Source of the DNA: Rickettsiales bacterium
GTDB lineage: Bacteria; Pseudomonadota; Alphaproteobacteria; Rickettsiales; UBA3002
Length of the DNA: 18,992 nt
Assembly (NCBI GenBank): GCA_027489915.1
Contig: JAIXZB010000046.1
Coordinates: 1 to 18,992, forward strand
Direction of reading: 5' to 3'
Positions 7,489-15,163 of the stretch are shown here, one piece after another. A program made the position numbers and the translations under genes. The first letter of the stretch is position 1. Every line of letters begins with the position of its first letter. Under the pieces are notes generated by a model. That model was not told the origin of the DNA and made no database searches. It saw only the letters and a list, made by a program, of their open reading frames with translations.

Positions 7489-9369
7489 CTACGCACCATA
7501 CGAGGCGAGGAACGCCTCAAGATTCAGCAACGACCAGATAAATAAGCGGCGATTCTCGCGCCCCTGAAGGTGGTCCTCCACCAGCCCCTGCACCGATTTT
7601 CTATCTAAGAATGCATAGATTTTTGCATCCGCACTGAATAGCTGCGCGCGTACAAAATCCATACTCTCGCCTTTGAACCAGCTTGCATCCGGTGCGCTGA
7701 AGCCCTGCTTGATTGCACCCGTAATTTCAGCAGGCACATAGCGGCTCATTACATCACGCAGTATCTGTTTTCCATCATTGGTTTTTTTGAAATAGCGGCC
7801 TTTTTTATCCATCGCATCGTTCTCGTTAATGCGGGTGCTTTCGCTTAAGTTATTGAGCTTGTATTTCACTGGGCAGCGCATCGCAAAATCGACCAGATCG
7901 TTATCGAGAAACGGAACGCGCGATTCCAGCCCCTGTGCCATACTCAGCTTGTCTTCTACCACCAGAAGACCATGCAAAAAAGTTTTGGCTTCAAAATACA
8001 GTGAATGGTTGATGAAGTCCTCTGGGCGCTCGAGTGTATTCTCGTGGTTATCAAACACATCACGGAAAATATCACGGGTCGATACATGCGACACATCGCC
8101 CCATACAGGCGCAAATATGCGTTTAAGGTCAGACTCCGGCAATAAGCGCTGCCAGAATGCATAGTAATTATCGATGTAATGTTCAAATCCCGTGCTCTGC
8201 GCTGCGCGGTAGTAGCGCCAAGGATAGCCCCCAAAAAGCTCATCTCCTCCGCTTCCCGATAACACCACTTTTACAAATTTACGCGCCAGTTTTGCGGCAT
8301 AAAAATTGGGATAGCTCTGGCCCACACGGGGCTCTTCCAGATGCCACGCAAGCGCTGGAAGTGCGCGCTCCATATCACCTGCTTTCAGCACCCTCTCATA
8401 ATGCTCGGTTTTGAACAGAGCCGACATCGCTTCGGCTTTTACACGTTCATCAAAAGCAAGTTCAATGCCCGAGGCAGAGCTTAGATCGAAACCACAGGTG
8501 AAGGTCTTAAGGTTGGGCAGCGCACGCGCAGCAATCGCAGTAATGGAGCCAGAATCCATTCCACCACTCAAGTAACTGCCGATTTCCACATCCGACACCA
8601 GTTGACGCTCCACCGCTTGCTGGAATAAACGCTGCAATTCTTCACGGTATTCTTCTATACTGAGGGGATACTCGGGCTCGCGGAAATGGAAATCCCAATA
8701 GCGTGTAATTTTAAAATCCGCAGGCGATGTATGCATATCCAGCAGCGCATAATGCCCTGCAGGAAGCATGGTAATGCCCTTGATTAAGGTGCGATCGGTA
8801 AAGATATTCTGAAAGGTGAAATACTCAAACAATGCCTCGCGGTCTACTTCGCGCCCTGCTCCCTCAAGTGCCAGTATCGCTTTATGTTCCGAGGCAAAAC
8901 TGAACTGCCTTGCATCACAGCGGTAATAAAGCGGCTTAATGCCATAACGGTCCCGCGCGAGAAGCAGGGTTTTGTTGTGCCTATCCCACAATGCAAATGC
9001 GAACATACCATTGAATTTCTCAATTGCTGTGACACCCCACTGCGCATACGCGGCAATCAGCACCTCTGCATCGCTGGTTGAGCGAAATGAATGTCCAAGC
9101 GCCTGCAAATCCTTACGCAACTCGCGGAAGTTATAGATTTCACCGTTGTAGCTCAGCACATAGCGCTCATCTGGGCTATGCATGGGTTGGGCTGCAGCAT
9201 CACTCAAATCGATAATCGATAGTCGGCGGTGGCCTATGCCTAATGGCCCTTCCACCCACTGGCCTTCGCCGTCAGGGCCGCGATGGGCAATCGCATCTGT
9301 CATTGCGCGCACTTCTTCTATGCGCGCATTCTGTGCATCGTAATATAAAATGCCAGCTATGCCGCACAT
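7489..9369 (-). CDS. asnB: AsnB-type glutamine-dependent amidotransferase (block B copy)
   Basis: This 626-residue protein has the two-domain layout of glutamine-hydrolysing asparagine synthetase. The N-terminal Ntn glutaminase begins M-C-G-I-A-G with the nucleophile Cys2 exposed after Met removal. The pocket motifs HRGPDG (29-34), GHRRLSIIDL (46-55), YNGEIYN (74-80) and D100 are all intact. The ATP-pyrophosphatase domain carries SGGMDS at 268-273 and a late SRVPFLDNDLV segment. It would use glutamine nitrogen and ATP to amidate a carboxylate. In glycan clusters such proteins are often thought to amidate uronic acids (for example WbpS of Pseudomonas O-antigen loci), not necessarily to make asparagine. 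It begins one base after the methyltransferase stop and lies 3 bases before the SDR gene. The exact acceptor is unknown. Confidence 0.92.
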   Translation of the reverse strand: MCGIAGILYYDAQNARIEEVRAMTDAIAHRGPDGEGQWVEGPLGIGHRRLSIIDLSDAAAQPMHSPDERYVLSYNGEIYNFRELRKDLQALGHSFRSTSDAEVLIAAYAQWGVTAIEKFNGMFAFALWDRHNKTLLLARDRYGIKPLYYRCDARQFSFASEHKAILALEGAGREVDREALFEYFTFQNIFTDRTLIKGITMLPAGHYALLDMHTSPADFKITRYWDFHFREPEYPLSIEEYREELQRLFQQAVERQLVSDVEIGSYLSGGMDSGSITAIAARALPNLKTFTCGFDLSSASGIELAFDERVKAEAMSALFKTEHYERVLKAGDMERALPALAWHLEEPRVGQSYPNFYAAKLARKFVKVVLSGSGGDELFGGYPWRYYRAAQSTGFEHYIDNYYAFWQRLLPESDLKRIFAPVWGDVSHVSTRDIFRDVFDNHENTLERPEDFINHSLYFEAKTFLHGLLVVEDKLSMAQGLESRVPFLDNDLVDFAMRCPVKYKLNNLSESTRINENDAMDKKGRYFKKTNDGKQILRDVMSRYVPAEITGAIKQGFSAPDASWFKGESMDFVRAQLFSADAKIYAFLDRKSVQGLVEDHLQGRENRRLFIWSLLNLEAFLASYGA

Positions 9370-9370
9370 A

Positions 9371-10213
9371 TCAGGATTTTCTCACTTTTATGTAAGCACC
9401 ATGGCGGTGTGCATCGCCTTTGTAATCATAGCGCAGGGTGCGCTCGATGGTAAAACCTGCTTCTTCCAATCCACCGAATATTTCATATTCACGGAAATGG
9501 TGAAAATGTACCGCATCTGCCAGCAAATCTGCACGCTCGGTCCACATCAATGTGGACAGATAAATTGCTCCACCCGATTTCAGCACGCGGTAGGCTTCAT
9601 CAATTCCGCGCCGCCAATCGAGCAAATGGTCTAAGCTTGTATTGAATAGCACACCATCAAGCGTATCATTTGCAAAGGGTATATATTCACCCACACCAAT
9701 CAAGCGAAACGGCGCCTGATGCGCACAAAAAGGATCCAGCCCTACATAGCGTGCGGCTTCGGGAAGCAAGCTTGCGCCAATGCTAGGGTCATCGCAGCCG
9801 ACGTCTAGCACAAGGCCCTGAGCATCCTCGCAGAATGCATGCATACGGTATAGATGGCGCTCGTAATGCACGTTGGTCGAGGCTGCATTGGTTTCGCCGT
9901 ATTGTTTGAGTGATGAGAGTAAAAAATACTGCATGAAGGCATCGTAACCATAAGCAGGTGGTACCGTTAGTCTGTGCGTAAAATACGCATGCAGCCTTTC
10001 GGGTATCAACATCACCACATCCCCATGGATGGGATAGTGATGGGTGCCATCGCTTAACGCCTGCGACTGCATTGTAAGCGGCTTGTCAGAATCAGGAGAC
10101 GTGAGTAGGGGTAAAATCTCTTCAAGGCTCGCAGCCTGCGCATGCGGCTTTCCAGCAAGATATTCCGCGCTGATTGCAGTTGTATCCAGTTGTAGTGCAG
10201 GACGGGATGTCAT
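9371..10213 (-). CDS. Class I SAM-dependent methyltransferase with Trm112-like N-terminal strip
   Basis: This 280-residue protein has a methyltransferase core from about 130. Motif I is LVLDVGCDDPSIGASL (134-149), a variant in which the usual GXGXG is GCDDPSIG, and motif II ends with acidic D160 (YVGLDPF). DTLDGVLFNTSLDHLLDW follows as motif IV, then EAYRVLKSGGAIYLST. Residues ~50-73 (DGTHHYPIHGDVVMLIPE) look like the end of a Trm112/YbaR-like domain without its cysteines. The TGATG junction at 10213 couples it to the epimerase, and no Shine-Dalgarno sequence is evident. A sugar O-methyltransferase or a glycan-cap methyltransferase fits the context, although the family also includes ubiquinone-type and other small-molecule enzymes. 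Confidence 0.82.
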   Translation of the reverse strand: MTSRPALQLDTTAISAEYLAGKPHAQAASLEEILPLLTSPDSDKPLTMQSQALSDGTHHYPIHGDVVMLIPERLHAYFTHRLTVPPAYGYDAFMQYFLLSSLKQYGETNAASTNVHYERHLYRMHAFCEDAQGLVLDVGCDDPSIGASLLPEAARYVGLDPFCAHQAPFRLIGVGEYIPFANDTLDGVLFNTSLDHLLDWRRGIDEAYRVLKSGGAIYLSTLMWTERADLLADAVHFHHFREYEIFGGLEEAGFTIERTLRYDYKGDAHRHGAYIKVRKS

Positions 10214-11214
10214 CAGGCAGCCAGCCCCACTGCCCTGCGGCGTGTTGCCACTTCCGCCTTATGCGAATTACGCCATGCAATAAGGCGTTTTAGCCCCTCT
10301 TCCAAACAAATATCGGCGGTGAAATTGATTTCTGCTGATGCGCGTTTGGCACAGCCAATGCGGTTGCGCACCAATGTCGCCTGTGAACGCGGTGCATACT
10401 GAATTTGCTTATCGCTTCCCGTTAACACCAGCAGCATCTCTGCCAGTTCTTTAAGCGAGGTGCGCTTGCCCGTACCAACATTATAAAAACGGTCATTCGC
10501 CTCTGCCTTCATCGCGCAGATGTTGGCTTTGGCGCAATCTTCCACCGCCACGAAATCGAAGGCTTCTGAACCATCGCCCAGAATCGTTGGGCTTGCACCG
10601 CTATCAATCGCATCAAGCATTTTCATGATAACCGCAATGTACGCACCGTGATAATCCTGACGTGGGCCATACACATTCATGTAGCGCAGCCCCACATAAT
10701 TCAAACCATAGCGATGATGAAATGCGCGCAGCATCGCTTCACCGCAAATTTTGGTCGCACCGTAGAAATTTTTATTATTGAAAGGATGCTCTTCATCCAT
10801 CGGCTCACTCACTGCATCGCCATATACCGAGGCAGAGGAAGAATACACAAGCCGTTTGATAGCGTTGGCTGCACAGGCTTCCATTACATTGAACGTGCCA
10901 CGTACATTCACCTCAAAGGCGCTGCGGGGGTACTCATGGCATTGCAGCAGCCAGAGTGCGGCGAAGTGGAATACGCCATCCGCACCCCCAAGGGCAGAAG
11001 CAAGAATATCGGTTTGCAAAATATCACCGCCCGCTTCATAGATTTTCACCCGAGGATCGCGCAGTGCGTTTGCAAGATTTTCGGCACTACCGCGCACAAA
11101 ATTATCATACACCACCACTTCAGCCACGTCTTGTGTAAGCAGCTGATCTACCGTGTGCGAACCAATTAGCCCTGCTCCACCAATCACCACCAATTTTTTT
11201 CCACGAATATCCAT
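10213..11214 (-). CDS. NAD-dependent epimerase/dehydratase (UDP-glucose 4-epimerase-like SDR)
   Basis: From the ATG at 11214 this is a 333-residue extended SDR. GGAGLIG (12-18) binds NAD, VVVYDNFVRG (33-42) follows strand 2 with the ribose-binding Asp, FHFAAL (82-87) is the next family motif, SSSASVYGD (125-133) contains the active-site serine region, and Y151/K155 (YGATK) are the catalytic pair. LRYMNVYGPRQD is the typical substrate-domain loop. The pattern is that of GalE/WbpP-type sugar-nucleotide epimerases, acting in the cytoplasm. An in-frame GTG at 11223 exists, but AGGTG at 11221-11225 overlaps it and stands 6 bases before the ATG. It is the first gene of block B after a ~210-base spacer, so its promoter should lie there. 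I could not identify a convincing one. Confidence 0.88.
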   Translation of the reverse strand: MDIRGKKLVVIGGAGLIGSHTVDQLLTQDVAEVVVYDNFVRGSAENLANALRDPRVKIYEAGGDILQTDILASALGGADGVFHFAALWLLQCHEYPRSAFEVNVRGTFNVMEACAANAIKRLVYSSSASVYGDAVSEPMDEEHPFNNKNFYGATKICGEAMLRAFHHRYGLNYVGLRYMNVYGPRQDYHGAYIAVIMKMLDAIDSGASPTILGDGSEAFDFVAVEDCAKANICAMKAEANDRFYNVGTGKRTSLKELAEMLLVLTGSDKQIQYAPRSQATLVRNRIGCAKRASAEINFTADICLEEGLKRLIAWRNSHKAEVATRRRAVGLAA

Positions 11215-11220
11215 AAACTT

Positions 11221-11225
11221 CACCT
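11221..11225 (-). promoter_or_regulatory. Ribosome binding site fixing the epimerase start at 11214
   Basis: AGGTG (continuing as AGGTGA) lies 6 bases before the ATG at 11214 and physically covers the alternative GTG at 11223. The shorter protein is therefore preferred. Confidence 0.65.
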
Positions 11226-11298
11226 ATGTGTAATAGCTCCAGAGCGTTTACAATGAATACGCAGTATTTACCACTAATTTCAGCAGATTACCCAAATC

Positions 11299-11381
11299 GT
11301 GACTGCAAGCGCAGCCATGCAATCCAGCAGTTAGGGCCATTTGCGCATTCCTATGGATTGCAGCACTTCGCTCAGGGTTAC
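11299..11381. repeat. Imperfect inverted repeat in the greB/epimerase intergenic spacer
   Basis: Arms 11299-11326 and 11354-11381 pair at 19 of 28 positions without gaps. The innermost nine bases are perfect (TGCAATCCA against TGGATTGCA), with a 27-base loop. The arms resemble, from memory, a dispersed proteobacterial palindrome of the type ATTGCGAGCGAAGC...GCAATCCA, so this may be a decayed copy of such an element. It could fold in RNA read from either strand. No T-run follows it, so an intrinsic terminator is not supported. Apart from this element and the epimerase ribosome binding site, I see nothing clear in 11215-11425. Confidence 0.6.
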
Positions 11382-11425
11382 AAAACATGATTGCACAATA
11401 GAAATCTGTGCCCATAAATAGCACA

Positions 11426-11941
11426 ATGAAAACTTCACCTGATACTATGAACGAGGCTTCTTCGCCTGCTAAAAACCTCATGACACCCACAGGGTTCGAG
11501 CAGCTCAAGCAGGAGCTGCGCACATTGCTGTATGATGAACGCCCCAAAATCGTGGCTATTGTTTCCTGGGCAGCGGGTAATGGCGACAGGTCAGAAAATG
11601 GCGATTATATTTACGGCAAGAAGCGCCTGCGCGAAATTGATTCGCGGGTGCGTTATATCACTAAAAAACTAGAAACAGCAGAGGTGGTCGAGCCAAGCAA
11701 ACAATCGCACCTGCGGCAGGTGTTTTTTGGTGCCACCGTCACCTACGCCCGCACAGATGATAGCGAGCACACCGTAACGCTGGTCGGGGCCGATGAAGCC
11801 GCAATTGAGCAAGGGAAAATAAGCTGGCTCTCGCCTGTAGCAAAAGCGCTTATGAAAGCAGGTGTTGGCGATAGTGTAACGCTGCGCACCCCTGCTGGTA
11901 TCGAAAAACTGGAAGTCATTTCCATCCGCTATGTCTGCTAA
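11426..11941 (+). CDS. greB: Transcription elongation factor GreB
   Basis: GreB inserts its coiled coil into the RNA polymerase secondary channel and stimulates cleavage of backtracked RNA. The N-terminal coiled coil is clear: TPTGFEQLKQEL, then WAAGNGDRSENGDYIYGKKR with the tip acidic residues of the DRSEN loop, then LREIDSRVRYITKKLE. The DERPK and KKRLREID wording is GreB rather than GreA. The FKBP-like C-terminal domain follows (VFFGATVTYA, TLVGADEA, LMKAGVGDSVTLRTPAG). The start is uncertain: GTG 11408, ATG 11426, ATG 11447 and ATG 11480 are all in frame and none has a good Shine-Dalgarno. I chose the first ATG (171 aa); 11447 would give 164, nearer the usual ~158. It is the only plus-strand gene, and it ends in a 4-base convergent overlap with the GT4 gene. 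Probably a housekeeping gene flanking or trapped in the cluster. Confidence 0.93.
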   Translation: MKTSPDTMNEASSPAKNLMTPTGFEQLKQELRTLLYDERPKIVAIVSWAAGNGDRSENGDYIYGKKRLREIDSRVRYITKKLETAEVVEPSKQSHLRQVFFGATVTYARTDDSEHTVTLVGADEAAIEQGKISWLSPVAKALMKAGVGDSVTLRTPAGIEKLEVISIRYVC

Positions 11942-13164
11942 ATCAGGCGCTCTACAATCGTCAGGAAATGCTTGCCTTCCTGTTCCCAATTCACGCTTTG
12001 ACGGGCGCGCATTACATTTTCTTTTATTGTGCTATGTTGCACAGGCTCTAACACATCATGTACCATCTGCGCCAGCGCTTGCGGGTCGGAAGTATCGCCC
12101 ACACGGCCAATACCGTGCAATCCAACAATGCGTACAATTTCTGGAAGGTTGGTCGCAATAACGGGAAGCCCTGCGGCAATAAACTCGAATAATTTATTGG
12201 GTGTGCAATAGCGGTAATTCAGGCAAGTATCGCGGTAGGGAATCACCCCCACATCCGCTTCTTGCGTAAGGGTTAGTAGCGCATGCTGCGGCACGGCATC
12301 CAGCATATGCACTCGCGACTCGACACCCAAATGTTCGGATAACGCCGCAAGTGCATTACGCTGCGGGCCCGAGCCTAAAATTACCACATGTATGTGCGGT
12401 GCCAAGAACCGTACCATACGCACCAGCACATCGATATTACGTCCGTGCGATAGTCCACCCTGATACAGCACAATCTGGGCGGCATCCGCCAGCCCAAACA
12501 TGGTATGAAAACGCTTCATGGACGCGGCAAGTGGCGTCGATGTATCTTCTGCATTATACACCACTTCAACCGTTGGAAGGCCATAAATACGCGATAATTC
12601 AGAAGCAATAGATGGATTCACGGTCATCACCGCATCTGCTCGTGCAATAAATTGGACTTCAAGCTTTTGCCACATACGCTTTTCGAAGCGGCTGAACTCC
12701 TGCTCGCAGAAATACTCATGGCTATCATAGATTACTTTAGCATTGTCGCGCGTCTTGAGGGCACAGGCTACTGGCAGCATGGGCAAATCATGGGCGATGT
12801 AGATATCGGCTTTGGGCATCGTCTGCATGGCTTCGTTGTACAGCGCCAAGTATAGCCTTGCAGGATTACAACCATTCATCGCCCAGTACAGGGGCCGCAT
12901 GAACGGTAGCATCTGCCTAAAGAAACGGGGAAATGACTGCTCCAGCACATTGCGCCAACCAAACACACGCGGCATCGATGCATGCTTTACACCCGCATTT
13001 GGCAGCGTTCCAACGCGCGTCACATATGGTGGGTCGTTTTCAGTTGCGCTATACGCTTGCGCATACACTGTAACATCATGGCCAGCGTTTATGAGCGTCT
13101 GCGCCTGCAGTAGGGTTCTTCTATCCAGCACACGATCATAGCTTAATATGGTAATGCGTGCCAT
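11938..13164 (-). CDS. GT4-family glycosyltransferase
   Basis: This 408-residue GT-B enzyme begins directly with the first Rossmann strand (MARITILSYDRVLDRRTLLQ) and has AHDLPML at 124-130 and VIYDSHEYF at 144-152, a pattern common in GT4 transferases. The C-terminal donor domain has QGGLSHGRN (235-243), LGSGP (263-267), and CTPNKLFEFIAAGLPVI (320-336). In that last block the conserved donor-site region corresponds to the EX7E area. It probably transfers a sugar from a nucleotide donor to a lipid-linked or nascent glycan at the cytoplasmic face of the inner membrane. It begins 9 bases after the AsnB stop. Its TAG shares bases with the TAA of greB, so it is the last gene of block A. The sugar is unknown. 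Its YDxHE motif is shared with the second half of the 930-residue glycosyltransferase. Confidence 0.88.
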   Translation of the reverse strand: MARITILSYDRVLDRRTLLQAQTLINAGHDVTVYAQAYSATENDPPYVTRVGTLPNAGVKHASMPRVFGWRNVLEQSFPRFFRQMLPFMRPLYWAMNGCNPARLYLALYNEAMQTMPKADIYIAHDLPMLPVACALKTRDNAKVIYDSHEYFCEQEFSRFEKRMWQKLEVQFIARADAVMTVNPSIASELSRIYGLPTVEVVYNAEDTSTPLAASMKRFHTMFGLADAAQIVLYQGGLSHGRNIDVLVRMVRFLAPHIHVVILGSGPQRNALAALSEHLGVESRVHMLDAVPQHALLTLTQEADVGVIPYRDTCLNYRYCTPNKLFEFIAAGLPVIATNLPEIVRIVGLHGIGRVGDTSDPQALAQMVHDVLEPVQHSTIKENVMRARQSVNWEQEGKHFLTIVERLI

Positions 13165-13173
13165 GCGAATGCT

Positions 13174-15081
13174 CTATGCAGCCATGCGCTGCGTGAAGCC
13201 ACTATCGATGAATTCGCGGTGCCACAACTCCATGCAGAGTAATCCCCACACAACGCGGCCAAACTCACTTTCATTACCTATTATCTGCTCGATATTGGCA
13301 ACGTTATATATACCTCGATTGCGCGCCTTTTGCGAAAGCAGCGTATCATGCACAAAATCCTTGGCGCAGCCTTTGGTCCATTGCGTCATTGGTGTGGGGA
13401 ATCCCATTTTATCTTTTCTATCGAAAATGGGTTTAGGCACTGTATTACGCACCGATTCTTTAAATATATGCTTCATACGCCCGCCAGCGAATTTGATATT
13501 CGGCGGAATGCGCGCCATGAATTCCACAATGCGGTGATCAAGCAACGGCACGCGGCTTTCGATTGATGCGGCCATGCTGGTGCGGTCTTCCACATGCAGC
13601 AGTGCTGGAAGCGAGCCTTTTAAATCAAAATACGTCATCTGATTCACCAGCGAATGCAGCCCTTCGCGGTTAAAAATCTTCTGGAACGATGCATAAGGCG
13701 AATAGCTGCTACGCGTTACACTATCGTCAAACAAATGTGCCATGCCCTCGCTTCTATCCACCAACCTGAAATAGCGCGAATCGGCGGATTCAAATAAACC
13801 CTGCTTCCATAAGGTCTGCATCATGGGTTTGTAGGTTGCAAGCAACGGCAGATTAGGCACGATTGCATCAAGCGTCACCGCATATTTACTATGTGCGTTT
13901 TCATAAATCGCACCCGCAATACATTGCTCTAAATATGCCACTAAATAGCGAGCATAGCCAATAAACAGCTCATCGCCGCCTTGGCCACCAAGAGCTACTT
14001 TCACATGTTTTGCTGCAAGTTTTGAAACATAATACTGCGGAATCACACCCGGCCCTGCCAGTGGCTCATCCATGTAATACATCAGCTTTGGCAGCGTCTC
14101 ATGCAAATCATCGCCGGGAATAAAAATCTCGTGATATTCGGCGCCCACATAGGCTGCAACCTGTTTAGCATACGAAGTTTCGTCGTATTGCGGCCCTTCT
14201 TTGAATGCGCCTGTGAAGGTGCGCAGTTTTTCACCATGGCGTGCGGCCAGACACACCACTGTACTCGAATCGAGCCCGCCCGAGAGATGCGCACCAAGAG
14301 GCACATCCGAGCGCAAATGCATTACGGTTGCATCTTCAATCAGCGCCGCCAGATTATCGACAAACCACGATTCATCGTGCTCTTCATCTATCGTATAATC
14401 CACATCCCAGTATTGGCGCGTTTTCATCTCCAGCTGCCTACCATCATGACGCACATGCATGCAGAATCCTGGCTCAAGCTTTTTAATGTGCTTGAACATG
14501 GTTTTTTCGCCTAAGCAAAACTGAAACGTAATGTAATCCTGTAGGCCTTCTTGTAATGGCTCAGCAACTACGCTGCCTTCCGCCATAATTGCTTTTATTT
14601 CCGAAGCAAATAACAAGCGCTCTCCATCGAAGAAATAGTAGAAAGGCTTAATACCAATGCGGTCGCGAGCGCAAAACAGCGAACGTTTCTGCTTATCCCA
14701 TATCGCAAAAGCAAACATGCCAAGGAAATGCTCCACGCAAGCATCGCCCCACTCACGGTAGGCATAAAGCAACACCTCCGTATCCGAATAAGAACGAATC
14801 GGATGGCCTTTGGCAATCAACTCGCGACGCAGTTCCAGATAGTTATAAACCGCCCCGTTAAATACCACGGTAAGCGCGCCATCTTCAGTCGACATCGGCT
14901 GTTTTCCGCGCTCGGGGTCAATAATACTCAGGCGGCGGTGCCCCAACGCGAGTGCCCCATCATCATCGAAATACGCACCGCTATCATCAGGGCCGCGATG
15001 CTCAAGCGCAAGCGCCATGCGCGCCAACCTCTCAGCCGCCACATCCCCGCCAGATTGCCATATCCCAACCAAACCACACAT
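13174..15081 (-). CDS. asnB: AsnB-type glutamine-dependent amidotransferase (block A copy)
   Basis: This 635-residue AsnB homologue begins M-C-G-L-V-G. An ATG three codons upstream (15090) would bury the nucleophile Cys, and GAGGA at 15091-15095 fits 15081 (9-base spacing) but not 15090, so 15081 is chosen. Glutaminase motifs are HRGPDD (28-33), GHRRLSIID (47-55), FNGAVYN (74-80) and D100. The usual Glu of NGE is Ala here (A77; position 76 in Cys1 numbering), unlike in the block B copy. The synthetase domain has SGGLDS at 267-272, GGQGGDELF further on and SRVPLLDHRIV late. The likely reaction is ATP-dependent amidation of a carboxylated sugar or other acid; true asparagine synthesis cannot be excluded. 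An 82-base spacer with a hairpin separates it from the upstream glycosyltransferase gene. Confidence 0.9.
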   Translation of the reverse strand: MCGLVGIWQSGGDVAAERLARMALALEHRGPDDSGAYFDDDGALALGHRRLSIIDPERGKQPMSTEDGALTVVFNGAVYNYLELRRELIAKGHPIRSYSDTEVLLYAYREWGDACVEHFLGMFAFAIWDKQKRSLFCARDRIGIKPFYYFFDGERLLFASEIKAIMAEGSVVAEPLQEGLQDYITFQFCLGEKTMFKHIKKLEPGFCMHVRHDGRQLEMKTRQYWDVDYTIDEEHDESWFVDNLAALIEDATVMHLRSDVPLGAHLSGGLDSSTVVCLAARHGEKLRTFTGAFKEGPQYDETSYAKQVAAYVGAEYHEIFIPGDDLHETLPKLMYYMDEPLAGPGVIPQYYVSKLAAKHVKVALGGQGGDELFIGYARYLVAYLEQCIAGAIYENAHSKYAVTLDAIVPNLPLLATYKPMMQTLWKQGLFESADSRYFRLVDRSEGMAHLFDDSVTRSSYSPYASFQKIFNREGLHSLVNQMTYFDLKGSLPALLHVEDRTSMAASIESRVPLLDHRIVEFMARIPPNIKFAGGRMKHIFKESVRNTVPKPIFDRKDKMGFPTPMTQWTKGCAKDFVHDTLLSQKARNRGIYNVANIEQIIGNESEFGRVVWGLLCMELWHREFIDSGFTQRMAA

Positions 15082-15090
15082 ACTGCGCAT

Positions 15091-15095
15091 TCCTC
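15091..15095 (-). promoter_or_regulatory. Ribosome binding site fixing the AsnB start at 15081
   Basis: GAGGA on the minus strand is 9 bases before the ATG at 15081 and directly abuts the ATG at 15090. Together with the need for an N-terminal Cys it decides the start. Confidence 0.65.
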
Positions 15096-15127
15096 ACAAC
15101 GACATCAGAAACATGTTCTTGCACAAT

Positions 15128-15159
15128 GTAGGCACTGCTTCAACCGCAATGTCGCCTAC
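15128..15159 (-). other. Hairpin between the large glycosyltransferase and AsnB genes
   Basis: GTAGGC and GCCTAC form a six-base outer stem. Inside it, AC/GT and TGC/GCA can pair with small bulges around a GGTTGAA loop. No U-run follows, so it is not a classical terminator. It may stabilise or process the transcript between the two genes. Folding was judged by eye only. Confidence 0.4.
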
Positions 15160-15163
15160 CCCC

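Noticed and set aside
10648..11169. 173-codon open frame on the plus strand
   Set aside because: It is antisense to the epimerase gene, whose motifs are all intact, and its own translation shows no recognisable motif.
11391..11420. TTGCAC and TAAATA with 18-base spacing as a greB promoter
   Set aside because: The -10 match is only three of six, and the implied transcript start would fall at or past the likely start codon.
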